Shown here piece after piece: positions 42,891-51,979 of a stretch of 64,000 nt of DNA (within the stretch, counting starts at the first letter, position 1; each line of letters starts with the position of its first letter). This DNA comes from Mycolicibacterium novocastrense (GTDB lineage Bacteria; Actinomycetota; Actinomycetes; Mycobacteriales; Mycobacteriaceae). The notes below the pieces were generated by a model. That model saw only the letters and a list, made by a program, of their open reading frames with translations, ran no database searches and was not told the origin of the DNA. Position numbers and translations under genes: made by a program. The stretch is taken from assembly GCF_001570485.1 (NCBI RefSeq), contig NZ_BCTA01000036.1:558001-622000 (forward strand), given 5' to 3'.

Positions 42891-44356
42891 GACGGTTCTC
42901 CGACGTGCGGAGCCGGGGGCGCCCCCGCCGGCGGCGCCGGTGAATTCGGTAATGCCGGCGGCGCCGGTGAATTCGGTAATGCCGGCGGTGCCGGCGAATT
43001 CGGCCGCTCGGCGGGCAGCAGCATGTTCTGCAGGGTCGGCGGACCGGGTGGTGCGGGTGCAGCCAGTGGTGCGGGTGGGATACCCGGCGGTGGCGGTGGC
43101 GCTCCCCAACCCGGAGGCGGCGGTATGTCGCCGATACCCGTGTAGGCCGACACCGCGGGCGGGGGCTCAGGCTGATCGTCGGGGGGCCCACCCGCGCCGG
43201 GCATCAACTCTGGTTCCGAATACCGCAGCATGTACGGCGGCGGGTTCGACGTCAGGAACAGGCTGAACGGGAACGGCACATTGTTGATGCTCGCTGTGCG
43301 CAGGCCGGGCCCGAGGTACTGCGAGCACAGCTTGCCGGTGGTCGGCGAGGTGACGTTCTGCAGCGCTCCGATCATGCCGCAGAACGCCCACACCGGATTC
43401 GACAGGTTGTTGAGCACGAACACGCCGCTGGCGGCCCCGGTGCGCGGGTCGAACATGTTGACCGCGTTGGCGATCGAGTGCGGCGCGATGTGCAGGACAT
43501 TTTCCAGCGCCATGCGATTGTCGACGAGGTTCTGCGTGACGTTTGCCAGTCGCTGGATCTGTTCGGCGGTCTGGTCGCGCGTGCCCCGGATGAACCTGGT
43601 CGTCTCGCCGACGACGTCGGACAGATTCCTCAATGCGGCGTCCAGATCGGATCGGCTGTCGCCGACCACGCTTGTCAACGTCGCGAACCTGTCCTGGAAC
43701 TGCACGATCTGCTCGTTACTGTCGCGCAACGCAGAGACGAACGCTTGCAGGTGGTTGATGGTGTCGACGATGTTGCCGCTTCCGTCGGCGAGTATGCGAC
43801 CGACTCCGGAGAGCTGCGCAAGCGTTTGACGCAGTTTGTCGCCGTTGCCGTCGAGCGCGTTGGCCGCGCTGTCGATGAACCGGCCGACTGAACCGGTCGA
43901 CATGCCCTCGGCGGGGCCGAGGTCCGTCGCCAGGCGCATCAGCTGTTCTTTGACCTCGTTCCATTCGACCGGAACCGCCGTGCGGTCCAACGGGATCACG
44001 GCGCCGTCGGCCATCGCGGGTCCGGATTCGTAGGCGGGCGTCAGCTGAACGTATCGCGCCGAGACCAGGTTCTGGGCGACGATCACCGCCTTCGCGTCAG
44101 CGGGCACCTTGATGCCGTGGTCGAGGGCCAGCCTCATCTCCGCCTGGGTGCCGAGCGGTTTGATCGACTCGATCGAACCCACCTTGACCCCGGCGATTCT
44201 CACCTCGTCACCGGGGTAGATGGCGGTGGCCGTGGTGAACTGGGCGCTGATGGTCGTGGGCCGGAACACGGTCTGCCGGACCAGGATCACGACCCCGCCG
44301 ACGAGCACCACCGCCAGTGCGACCGCGAGTGCACGCTTCACCCAGGCGTTGTTCAT
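42887..44356 (-). CDS. mceD: MceD family protein with proline-rich repeat tail
   Basis: 489 residues: N-terminal membrane helix (ALAVALAVVLVGGVVILV), MCE domain (FTTATAIYPGDEVRIAGVKVG), helical needle segment, then a Pro-rich C-terminus ending in NSPAPPALP repeats. Coupled by ATGA to mceC upstream and to mceE downstream. The tail is low-complexity and may differ between strains. Confidence 0.88.
   Translation of the reverse strand: MNNAWVKRALAVALAVVLVGGVVILVRQTVFRPTTISAQFTTATAIYPGDEVRIAGVKVGSIESIKPLGTQAEMRLALDHGIKVPADAKAVIVAQNLVSARYVQLTPAYESGPAMADGAVIPLDRTAVPVEWNEVKEQLMRLATDLGPAEGMSTGSVGRFIDSAANALDGNGDKLRQTLAQLSGVGRILADGSGNIVDTINHLQAFVSALRDSNEQIVQFQDRFATLTSVVGDSRSDLDAALRNLSDVVGETTRFIRGTRDQTAEQIQRLANVTQNLVDNRMALENVLHIAPHSIANAVNMFDPRTGAASGVFVLNNLSNPVWAFCGMIGALQNVTSPTTGKLCSQYLGPGLRTASINNVPFPFSLFLTSNPPPYMLRYSEPELMPGAGGPPDDQPEPPPAVSAYTGIGDIPPPPGWGAPPPPPGIPPAPLAAPAPPGPPTLQNMLLPAERPNSPAPPALPNSPAPPALPNSPAPPAGAPPAPHVGEPS
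42930..43003. repeat. Tandem 27-bp repeat in mceD tail
   Basis: Two exact 27-bp units (42930-42956 and 42957-42983) containing GAATTCGG, then a partial third copy to 43003 with changes. They encode the nonapeptide NSPAPPALP. An in-frame unit length means copy number could vary without breaking the gene. Confidence 0.85.
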
Positions 44357-45453
44357 CGGCCCGGCCCCCACTGCTCGTGGGGCATCGGAATTCCGTTGTA
44401 CGGGAACGGAAGCTCGGCGCGCGGTCCGGCGTTGTCGGGCGGTTGGCCGGCGTTGACCCCGCGCCGGAACCCGAACGCGTAATCGAAGAACGGCTGGAAG
44501 ATCTCGGCGAAGAAGATGTTGGGGATGTAGGCCTGGTAGTACGGGCCGTTACCGATCGTCTCGCCCAACGTGATCTGGAACTTCGCCAGCCCGGGAAGCG
44601 CCTTGGCGATGTTGTCGCGGTTGCGCTCCAGGATCTCGGTGACGCCGTTGAGCTTCTCCAACGTGGGGGCGAGCTCCTTCTCGTTGTCGGCGATGAGGCC
44701 GGACAGCTTCTGGGACAGCGCCGAGGTGTGCGCGAGCAGTTCGACGATGGCGTAGCGCCGCGCCGACAGCACCGACACCAGGTCGTTGGCGTTGAGGATC
44801 AGCGTGTTCACCTGCTGGCTGCGGTCCGACAGGATCTCGGTGACGTCGGCGCCGTTCTCGAGCAGGTCCCCCAGCGTTTCGTCACGGTCGTTGATCGCCT
44901 TGGACACCCGGGTTAACCCGTCGAATGCCGGGCCCAGCTGCGGTGCAACCTGGTCCAGGGTCGCTGACAAGGTGTCCAACGACTGGTTCAACGACGCGGT
45001 GTCGGTGCCCGCGGTATTGCTCGTCAGCTCGCTGACCGCCTCGGTCAACGAATATGGGGATGCGGTGCGCGACACGGGGATCACATCCATCGGGTGCAGC
45101 GACCCCTCGCCTTTGGATTCCAGGGTGACGACCCGCTCACCGAGCAGGGTTCCGGTCCGGATGTGTGCGGTGGTGTCCGATCCCAGCGCTACCGAGCCGT
45201 CGACCACCATCGTGACCAATGCGTTGCGTCCTTGGAGCGCAACGCTGGAGACGGTACCCACCTTGATGCCCGAGATCGTCACGTCGTTGCCCGCTGCCAG
45301 CCCCCCGGCGTCGGTGAACTGCGCCTGATACCGCACCGCGGTCGCCCATGACACCAGTCGTTCCGGAGCGAGCCCGACGGCGATGACGAGGACGATCAGC
45401 ACCACGCCGAGGATCCCGGCGCGGATGAGTTGCCTGCCACGGTATTTCAGCAT
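44353..45453 (-). CDS. mceC: MceC family protein
   Basis: 366 residues: membrane helix GILGVVLIVLVIAVGLAPE, MCE domain (FTDAGGLAAGNDVTISGIKVG), helical part and short C-terminus (YNGIPMPHEQWGPGR). Start ATG overlaps the mceB stop by one base, and its own stop overlaps mceD. Normal length for MceC. Confidence 0.88.
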   Translation of the reverse strand: MLKYRGRQLIRAGILGVVLIVLVIAVGLAPERLVSWATAVRYQAQFTDAGGLAAGNDVTISGIKVGTVSSVALQGRNALVTMVVDGSVALGSDTTAHIRTGTLLGERVVTLESKGEGSLHPMDVIPVSRTASPYSLTEAVSELTSNTAGTDTASLNQSLDTLSATLDQVAPQLGPAFDGLTRVSKAINDRDETLGDLLENGADVTEILSDRSQQVNTLILNANDLVSVLSARRYAIVELLAHTSALSQKLSGLIADNEKELAPTLEKLNGVTEILERNRDNIAKALPGLAKFQITLGETIGNGPYYQAYIPNIFFAEIFQPFFDYAFGFRRGVNAGQPPDNAGPRAELPFPYNGIPMPHEQWGPGR

Positions 45454-46478
45454 CAGGGTTCGGTGCACCTCCCGTTTTCCTGCTTGATCCATGGGAAGAC
45501 GGCGGTGCGGCCCTGCAGGTCGGTCACCCGCCACTTCAGCTCGCAGATGTAGTAATTGAAGAAGCTGCCGTACGACCCGGTCCGGATCAGTTTGCGATAG
45601 TTCTCCGGCGCCTTCTGCAGGCTCGTGTCGAGCCGGTCCTTCTGGAAGTCGAGATTGGTGGCCAGCCGGGCGAGTTCGTCGACGGTGCCCGCCAGCGGTG
45701 CGCGCGCATCGCTGAGGAGATCGGCCACCGACGCCGATCCATTGTTCAGCGACTCGATCGCGGTGCCGATCGGGTCACGTTCCGCTGCCAGCTCCGTGAC
45801 GAGCTTCTCCAAGCGGTCGATCGTGCCCGAAAACTTGTCGCCCTCCCGATTCAGGGTGACAAGCAGCGTGCGGAGATTGTCGATCAGCGCCTGAATCGTC
45901 TGGTTGTGCTCGGCAAGCGCCGTGGTGAACCCGGAGGTGTTGTTCAGCAGAGACTGCAAGGTGCCGCCCTGCCCCTGGAAGATCTGGATGAGGGACGCCG
46001 ACAGCGCGTTCACATCTTCTGGATTCAGCCCCCGGATAACGGGTTTGAGCCCGCCGAGCAGGAGGTCGAGGTCGAGTGCGCCCTGCGTCCGCTCCGAGGG
46101 GATCTCAGAACCGGGCGCAAGCGGCGTTCCGTCCGGTCCCTCGATCAGTTCCAGGTATCGGTCGCCGACCAGGTTCAGGTACCGGACCGCCGCCCGCGTA
46201 CCGGTGGTCATGCGCACATTCGGGTCGGCGTCGAAGCTGACCAGCACCGTCTTGTCCGGACGGAGTTTGACGCCGTTGACCGTTCCGACCCGCATCCCGG
46301 CGACCCGCACGGACTGTCCGGTCTTCAGCCGGGAGGCGTCGGCGAACACGGCCGTGTAATCCTTGGTGCTGCCGGTCTGGTACTGGCCGAAGATGAAGAA
46401 CAGCGACGCGGTCAGCAACGTCATCACGAGCGCGAAGAGCCCGAACTTGATCAGGGTCGGCCGCAGCGAACGCCTCAT
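45453..46478 (-). CDS. mceB: MceB family protein
   Basis: 341 residues: membrane helix GLFALVMTLLTASLFFIFG, MCE domain (DASRLKTGQSVRVAGMRVG) and helical needle part; the C-terminus has paired Cys (NYYICELKW, ENGRCTEP) as MceB proteins usually do. ATG at 46478 overlaps mceA (ATGA); the open frame continues 39 codons upstream but only inside mceA. Confidence 0.9.
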   Translation of the reverse strand: MRRSLRPTLIKFGLFALVMTLLTASLFFIFGQYQTGSTKDYTAVFADASRLKTGQSVRVAGMRVGTVNGVKLRPDKTVLVSFDADPNVRMTTGTRAAVRYLNLVGDRYLELIEGPDGTPLAPGSEIPSERTQGALDLDLLLGGLKPVIRGLNPEDVNALSASLIQIFQGQGGTLQSLLNNTSGFTTALAEHNQTIQALIDNLRTLLVTLNREGDKFSGTIDRLEKLVTELAAERDPIGTAIESLNNGSASVADLLSDARAPLAGTVDELARLATNLDFQKDRLDTSLQKAPENYRKLIRTGSYGSFFNYYICELKWRVTDLQGRTAVFPWIKQENGRCTEP

Positions 46479-47668
46479 CCGGGCATCCCGATCTGTGCTG
46501 TATTGCGGGGCGGCCCAGCGGTTTCGGTGTCGGGAAACATGATCTGCTTGATGATGTCGGCGTTGAGGATGATGCCCGGGTAGGTGCGTCGCCACGGATT
46601 GGTTCCGGTATCGGCCACGACATACGGCGCGACGGTCTCAAACGGCAGCTTCGGCAGTCCGGTGCACTGCGGACCGCCCTCGGCACCGGCCTTGGGCAGA
46701 TCCAGGGGGTAGCGGTACCGCTCCTGGGCCCACAGGAAGCCGGCCAGCACCTCGACGCCCGGCGCTTTCAACGGTGGGAGGTGCGACGCCTCGACAATGC
46801 CGGCCAGCGCACACCACAGCGCCTGGTTGTACTCGTTGGTCAATGCCGTGGTCGGGACCAATAGCCGCGCGACGTCGGTCAGCGATTGACGGTTGTGACC
46901 GATCACCTCGTTGCCGACGTCGGCCAGCCCGATCACGCTGACGAGCGCCGCGTCGAGGTCGTCCTGTTTGTCGACGATGGATTCGCTGATGCTTGCCGCG
47001 TTGTCGGCGATCGACACGAAATCCCCTGTCGCGTCGGCATATGCGCGCAGCACCCCGGGCGCCAGTTCCAGGTCGCGGTTCAGCGCGGGCAGGCTGGGTT
47101 CCAGCGTCGCGAGGTACGAATCGAGGTCCGAGAGCATCTGGCCGAACTTCTGCCCCCGGCCGGAAACGGCCTGCGCGATCGCACCGAGGGTGGCATTCAG
47201 CTTCGCCGGCTCGATCGTGGACAGCACCGAGGTCAGCTGCTCGAACACGGTGTTCACCTCGACCATGACATGCTGAGCCTCGATCACCTGACCCGCGCGC
47301 AGCGATTGCGGTGACGGATCGTCGGGGAAGACGAATAGCACTTGCTTGGCGCCGAAGACCGTCGGTGACGCGATGTCGACCAGTGCGTTGGCCGGAACGG
47401 CGTCGAGGCGTGAGGGATCCATAGCCAGATGCAGCGCCGCCTCACCGCTGGGAAGTGATTCGATCGATGCGACGCGGCCCACCTGGACGCCGCGGACCTG
47501 GACCTTGGCATCCGGATTCATCACCAGCCCGGCTCGCTGCGAAATGACGGTCACCGGAACGGTATCGGCGAAGTCACCCCGAAACAGGCTCGCCGCCAAC
47601 GCGAAAACCGCCACGACTCCAACGATCGAGGCCAATCCGACGAGTGGGCGCAGCAGATAGCGCATCAC
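46475..47668 (-). CDS. mceA: MceA family protein, first gene of mce operon
   Basis: 397 residues. Start is GTG-ATG; membrane helix GLASIVGVVAVFALAASLF, MCE domain (QRAGLVMNPDAKVQVRGVQVG), helical part. In typical mycobacterial mce operons two yrbE permease genes come directly before mceA. Here 596 bp without genes come instead, with the operator at 47781-47800. Thus the six Mce proteins must use YrbE proteins from elsewhere, or the system works differently. Confidence 0.88.
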   Translation of the reverse strand: MMRYLLRPLVGLASIVGVVAVFALAASLFRGDFADTVPVTVISQRAGLVMNPDAKVQVRGVQVGRVASIESLPSGEAALHLAMDPSRLDAVPANALVDIASPTVFGAKQVLFVFPDDPSPQSLRAGQVIEAQHVMVEVNTVFEQLTSVLSTIEPAKLNATLGAIAQAVSGRGQKFGQMLSDLDSYLATLEPSLPALNRDLELAPGVLRAYADATGDFVSIADNAASISESIVDKQDDLDAALVSVIGLADVGNEVIGHNRQSLTDVARLLVPTTALTNEYNQALWCALAGIVEASHLPPLKAPGVEVLAGFLWAQERYRYPLDLPKAGAEGGPQCTGLPKLPFETVAPYVVADTGTNPWRRTYPGIILNADIIKQIMFPDTETAGPPRNTAQIGMPG

Positions 47669-48264
47669 CGATCGCTCCCGCGCTCATACCCGAGGTGTCC
47701 CGCACCGCACCCCGTCGGTCGGTATGACAAGCCCGCATTCCCCCCGCTGTGCGATTCAGGACGGTGCAGGACTTTACGCCGGAACATATCTTTGGGTCAA
47801 TCGCTCCCGTTGTGGTACGGAAATTCTTGGTCGCGGATCCCCTTTCAGCCGGCCAGAAGGATAATGTTTGTTTGCTGCACAAGAATGTCACACAGTTCGG
47901 CCCAGTTCAACCGGTAGAAACGGGACACTTAGGTGTTATCTGTCTCGCGGCCGCGACGTATACGACCGTCTTGTCATCCACGTCGACAACGAGGATTTAC
48001 GGAACAAGGATTAGGCCCGACACAGGCGTTGTTCAGCGCACCCGTGAGTCGGCGGATGCAACGGCATCGCCGTCGGTGCCACCCAATCGTGCCGTGCGAA
48101 GGTCGCCAGCGAAGCCAATTGGCAATTTTTGTGAGAATAGAGACGGTCGGTCTTGGAAAGGTCGGAGGCACACCGACAAGGCCAATGGTGTTGGCATTTC
48201 GGATGATTACTACTGGTGCAAACGTTCGTGGCTCTACGCGCGTTGCACGGTCGGAAACTCTCGA
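47669..48264. other. Gene-free stretch upstream of mceA
   Basis: About 600 bp between mceA and the convergent-side 3' end of the DUF2469 gene. It contains operator site G at 47781-47800 and is lower in GC than its surroundings, especially 47850-48200. A long plus-strand frame crosses it, but it has no recognisable family and runs into the DUF2469 gene antisense, so I leave it out. No yrbE remnant, tRNA or transposon end seen. Confidence 0.6.
47781..47800 (-). promoter_or_regulatory. Repeated asymmetric operator, site G (mce operon)
   Basis: On the minus strand TTGACCCAAAGATATGTTCC, 17 of 20 identical to the longer form of site B and 12 of 15 to the core of site C. It lies 112 bp before the mceA start and reads in the direction of mce transcription. 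This ties the mce operon to the same regulator as the catabolic genes. Confidence 0.72.
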
Positions 48265-48570
48265 CTACTCCGGCAGCCGCAACTCGGGCTTCTCGACCTC
48301 TTCGATATTGACGTCTTTGAAAGTGATCACCCGCACCTGCTTGACGAAGCGGGCGGGCCGGTACATGTCCCACACCCAGGCGTCGGACAGCCGAAGCTCG
48401 AAGTAGACCTCTCCGTCGGAGTTGCGCGGTACCAGTTCGACGCTGTTGGCGAGGTAGAACCTCCGCTCGGTTTCCACCACGTAACTGAACTGGCCGACGA
48501 TGTCCTTGTACTCGCGGTAGAGCGAGAGTTCCATCTCGGTTTCATATTTCTCGAGATCTTCGGCACTCAT
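48265..48570 (-). CDS. DUF2469 conserved protein
   Basis: 101-residue acidic protein highly conserved in actinobacteria (Rv2901c-like): MSAEDLEKYETEMELSLYRE, VVETERRFYLANSVELVPR, VYFELRLSDAWVWDMYRP, RFVKQVRVITFKDVNIEEV. No function established. It marks the right border of the accessory block; from here gene order again follows M. tuberculosis towards rnhB. Confidence 0.92.
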   Translation of the reverse strand: MSAEDLEKYETEMELSLYREYKDIVGQFSYVVETERRFYLANSVELVPRNSDGEVYFELRLSDAWVWDMYRPARFVKQVRVITFKDVNIEEVEKPELRLPE

Positions 48571-48626
48571 CGGCTCAGCTGTCCTTCATCTTGGTCGCTG
48601 CCCCCCTTGTTGGCTCCCATTGTCCC

Positions 48627-49358
48627 CTACCCTGCTTCGTCGCATTGATCCGGTGGACCCACTTGGCAGGAGTCAACCAGTTCGGTCACCACCCTGATCC
48701 CTCCGGCGGTGGCCACCCGACGGACGTTGATGAACGAGTGCCGGTGTTGGCTACAGGGCCCCAGCTCGGCCAGCGCAGCGCTGTGCGCGGGTGTGCTGTA
48801 GCCCTTGTGGAGGGCAAAACCGTAGCCCGGGTGTTCGGCCTCCATCTTCACCATCAAGCGGTCACGACTGACCTTGGCCAGCACGCTGGCCGCCGCAATA
48901 CACGCCGCGGCCGCATCACCGCCGACCACCGGAAGTGAGGGCGCCGGCAACCCAGGCACGCGGAATCCGTCGGACAGCACGTAGCCGGGTCGCACGGACA
49001 GGCCCGCAACCGCACGGCGCATACCTTCGATGTTGGCCACGTGCACGCCACGGCGGTCGACCTCATGCGACGGGATGAACACCACGTGGTAGGCAAGGGC
49101 GTAGCGCCGAATCAAAGGGAAAAGGCGCTCGCGCTCCTTTTCATTCAGCTTCTTTGAATCGTCGAGGGCCGAGAGGCTCTCCAACCGATTGGGACCCAGG
49201 ACGCAGGCGGCGACGACAAGGGGACCCGCACACGCACCGCGGCCGACCTCATCGACGCCGGCCACCGGTCCGAGACCACTGCGGTAGAGCGCAGATTCCA
49301 ATGTGCGCAGCCCCGAGGACTTCCGGATCACAGTGCGCGGAGGCCATGTCGCCGGCAA
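48627..49358 (-). CDS. rnhB: Ribonuclease HII
   Basis: 243 residues. RNase HII cuts RNA in RNA-DNA hybrids, including single ribonucleotides. [21 protein letters not shown] carries the catalytic Asp-Glu, and [21 protein letters not shown] the third Asp region; HKGYSTPAH is conserved. The start is a TTG with AGGAG eight bases upstream; the resulting N-terminus ([11 protein letters not shown]) fits the M. tuberculosis protein as I remember it. In order with lepB and rplS. Confidence 0.93.
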   Translation of the reverse strand: MPATWPPRTVIRKSSGLRTLESALYRSGLGPVAGVDEVGRGACAGPLVVAACVLGPNRLESLSALDDSKKLNEKERERLFPLIRRYALAYHVVFIPSHEVDRRGVHVANIEGMRRAVAGLSVRPGYVLSDGFRVPGLPAPSLPVVGGDAAAACIAAASVLAKVSRDRLMVKMEAEHPGYGFALHKGYSTPAHSAALAELGPCSQHRHSFINVRRVATAGGIRVVTELVDSCQVGPPDQCDEAG

Positions 49359-49385
49359 GAACAGCTCTCCTAGTTGCGTCTGGCG

Positions 49386-50201
49386 TTACGTCTGCGGGTT
49401 CACGCTGCCCACGCCACCCCACCGGGAAGGGGGCCACGCGATGAACCGCGCCTTTCCGATCACATTGTCCACCGGGACGGTGCCCGCCATCGGATCGCCC
49501 GTGCACAGCAGACCCTTCTGGGCGTCGGCCGGGGTGTTGGTGCAGTGCGCGCGCGAATCAGCCGAGTGGGTGCGGTTGTCCCCCATCACCCACAACCGGC
49601 CTTCGGGCACCTCGACGGGTCCGAACTCATTACCCAGGCACGGGTAGATGGCGGGGTCGGCCCGCATGGTGTCGGGGTCCAGGTACGGCTCGTCGAGCCG
49701 CTTACCGTCGACGGTCAATCCGGTCGAAGCTCGACATTCCACGGTCTGGCCGCCCACCGCGATGATCCGCTTGACGAGGTCGTTTTCGTCGGGCGGAACG
49801 AATCCGACGACCGACAGCGCGTTCTGCACCCATCGGATCGCGGTGTTGTCCGAGCGGATCGACCGGTAGTTGATGTTCCAGTTCGGCGGGCCCTTGAACA
49901 CGACGACGTCGCCGGGCTCAGGGGACGAGAAACGGTAGGTCAGCTTGTCGACCATGATCCGGTCGCCGGTGCAGCCCGGGCAGCCGTGCAGGGTCGGTTC
50001 CATCGACTCCGACGGAATCAGATACGGCCGGGCGACGAACGTCAGCATGACGTAGTAGATGACGAGCGCGATCGAGATGAGGATCGCGAATTCCCGGAGT
50101 GCGCCGCCCTTTTTCTTGGGCTTTTCCGTCTCGCCGTCCGGCGCGGCGGTCTCGGGTTGGTGCTCGGCTGATGATTCGTCGGGCTCTGGGGAACCGGTCA
50201 C
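49386..50201 (-). CDS. lepB: Signal peptidase I
   Basis: About 271 residues: acidic cytoplasmic N-terminus, one membrane helix (FAILISIALVIYYVMLTFVA), then PSESMEPTLHG with the catalytic Ser and DLVKRIIAVGGQ with the catalytic Lys; GDNRTHSADSRAHC is the last conserved box. It removes signal peptides outside the membrane. A TTG 17 codons earlier is an alternative start; the GTG at 50201 gives a standard N-terminus. Confidence 0.93.
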   Translation of the reverse strand: MTGSPEPDESSAEHQPETAAPDGETEKPKKKGGALREFAILISIALVIYYVMLTFVARPYLIPSESMEPTLHGCPGCTGDRIMVDKLTYRFSSPEPGDVVVFKGPPNWNINYRSIRSDNTAIRWVQNALSVVGFVPPDENDLVKRIIAVGGQTVECRASTGLTVDGKRLDEPYLDPDTMRADPAIYPCLGNEFGPVEVPEGRLWVMGDNRTHSADSRAHCTNTPADAQKGLLCTGDPMAGTVPVDNVIGKARFIAWPPSRWGGVGSVNPQT

Positions 50202-50287
50202 CGCATCAGGGTAGCCAGCGCCGTGCTCAGCCCCGCGCTGCTCGCGCTCCAAGGATCAGGCTCCGGCGCCGGCGGCCGACCCGGAGG

Positions 50288-50629
50288 TCAGCGCTTTTCC
50301 TTGATCTTGGCTTTCTTGCCGCGCAGCTCGCGCAGGTAGTACAGCTTGGCACGACGTACGTCACCGCGGGTCACGACGTCGATGTGGTCGATGTTGGGCG
50401 AGTGCACCGGGAAGGTTCGTTCGACGCCGACGCCGTAGCTCTCCTTGCGCACAGTGAACGTCTCGCGGACGCCGCCGCCCTGGCGCCGCAAGACCACACC
50501 CTTGAAGACCTGGATGCGCTCCTTGGAGCCCTCGATGACCTTGACGTGCACGTTGACGGTGTCGCCGGGACCGAAGTCCGGGATGTCGTCGCGCAGTGAT
50601 GTCTGATCGACGAAGTCCAGCGTGTTCAT
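50288..50629 (-). CDS. rplS: 50S ribosomal protein L19
   Basis: 113 residues. Motifs: [79 protein letters not shown], all L19 hallmarks. The ATG at 50629 follows an AAGGAAG ribosome site; an earlier frame extension lacks similarity. A 150-base leader joins it to the promoter at 50758-50815. Confidence 0.97.
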   Translation of the reverse strand: MNTLDFVDQTSLRDDIPDFGPGDTVNVHVKVIEGSKERIQVFKGVVLRRQGGGVRETFTVRKESYGVGVERTFPVHSPNIDHIDVVTRGDVRRAKLYYLRELRGKKAKIKEKR

Positions 50630-50952
50630 CGGTGACACTTCCTTGCGGTTGGCGGCTGCGGGCGCTGCTGTCACGAGGATGCCGTGACATGGCCTGCCGA
50701 GCCGATCTGATCGGGCGAATCGGGGTGTATCTCGCAGCGGGCGGAACTGGCCGTTCCCGGGTCCTGCACAGACAACTGCTCAATTGTGCCAGATGAGACC
50801 TGCTCGGACGAAATCGCACTGAGTCATCTGGTCCGCGGTTGCCGAGGTTACCTAAGCAGGCGCCCGGGGTAGCCAGTGATTACGCTTGACACCAGGGCCG
50901 AAGCAACGCGGCGGGGCCCGGAAAACTCTATCTGGGCCAATCGAGGAGGGTC
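50630..50952. other. Intergenic region: rplS leader and lppW promoter
   Basis: 323 bp between the divergent rplS and lppW starts. It contains the rplS promoter block (50758-50815) and, at the right, a GGAGG ribosome site just before lppW. No gene or stable RNA seen. Confidence 0.6.
50758..50815 (-). promoter_or_regulatory. Ribosomal-protein-type promoter of rplS
   Basis: On the minus strand: GATTTC at the upstream end, TCTGGCACAAT (likely -10 hexamer CACAAT, 50783-50788), 15 bases, then GCAGGACCCG. The rpsP region at 54652-54709 has the same three blocks with identical spacing. The likely transcript has a leader of about 150 bases. Confidence 0.6.
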
Positions 50953-51897
50953 ATGCAACGGCGGCCGTCTCCGCTGGTCAAGACGATCGCATTCGTCGCC
51001 GCTGCGATCGTGGTCGCTGCTGGCTGCGAGGCGAAGGTCCACGGCACGCCACCGCATCCGGCCGGCCCGCATCTGACCGTCATCGCGCCCCAGGGCGGCT
51101 TGGCGCCGCTGCCCGAAACCGCGCCCGACGAACCCGCCGCCTCCTTCGGCGGCATCGACGCTCGCACACGCCAGGCCACCGAACAGGCCGCCGAGGCCGG
51201 CGCCGACCTCGCGATCGCCGTGCTCGACCGCAATACCGGGACTTTCGTGTCCAACGGCAACAACGAGGCGATGCCGATCGCCTCGGTGGTCAAGCTGTTC
51301 ATCGCCGACGACCTGCTGCTGCAGGAATCGCAGGGACGGACCGAGCTCACGCCGCAGGACCGCAAGGCGTTGGAGGCGATGCTGCGGTCATCCGATGACA
51401 GCGCGGCCGAGATCTTCTGGAATCGCGGCGGCGGCAGCGAGATCGTTTCGCGGGTCACCGCGCGATACGGCCTGGGCGCGACCAGCACGCCGTACAACGG
51501 CCGCTGGTTCAACACCTTGAGCACCACGGCAGACCTGGTGCGGTACTACTCAGAGCTGCTGTCGGGCGGCGGCGGCCTACCCCCCGACAAGGCCGACGTC
51601 ATCGTGTCGAACCTGGCGAGGTCGACTCCGACGGCGCCCGACGGCACGGTGCCCGGCGGTGTGTATCCCCAGCGGTTCGGCATCCCCGACGGGCTCTACG
51701 AGGAGCGGGTGGCGGTCAAGCAGGGCTGGTTCTGCTGCTGGAACGGCGGCAACTGGGTGCACTGGTCCACCGGAGCGATCGGCGCGGACCGTCGATTCGT
51801 CATGGCGATCGCATCGATGCAGGCCGCGGACGACGTCACCGCACGCAACACGATCACGCAGGCGGTCAAGACGATGTTCCCCGGGGGCCGCATCTAG
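50953..51897 (+). CDS. lppW: Lipoprotein LppW, beta-lactamase-like
   Basis: 314 residues with lipoprotein signal (VKTIAFVAAAIVVAAGC, Cys25). The rest resembles class A beta-lactamase/D-Ala-D-Ala enzymes: PIASVVKLFIADD has the S-x-x-K, SSDDSAAEIFW the S-D-N/D-like loop, and VKQGWFCCWNGGNW a K-x-G variant. Position next to rplS matches LppW (Rv2905). Whether it is an active enzyme is not known. Confidence 0.85.
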   Translation: MQRRPSPLVKTIAFVAAAIVVAAGCEAKVHGTPPHPAGPHLTVIAPQGGLAPLPETAPDEPAASFGGIDARTRQATEQAAEAGADLAIAVLDRNTGTFVSNGNNEAMPIASVVKLFIADDLLLQESQGRTELTPQDRKALEAMLRSSDDSAAEIFWNRGGGSEIVSRVTARYGLGATSTPYNGRWFNTLSTTADLVRYYSELLSGGGGLPPDKADVIVSNLARSTPTAPDGTVPGGVYPQRFGIPDGLYEERVAVKQGWFCCWNGGNWVHWSTGAIGADRRFVMAIASMQAADDVTARNTITQAVKTMFPGGRI

Positions 51898-51979
51898 CTT
51901 CGGCGTAGCACGTCCTCGAAAGTCGGCGGAGAACCGCGAAAAAGCACCTCGCGCCGCGAGAATCCGGCACGCTGCGTTG

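Noticed and set aside
47669..48264. Remnants of yrbE genes before mceA
   Set aside because: No frame on either strand shows the multi-helix permease pattern; the stretch is only about 600 bp, too short for two yrbE genes.
47749..48648. Plus-strand open frame across the mce upstream region
   Set aside because: It continues antisense through the conserved DUF2469 gene, has no recognisable domain and shows mixed base composition, so it is taken as chance.
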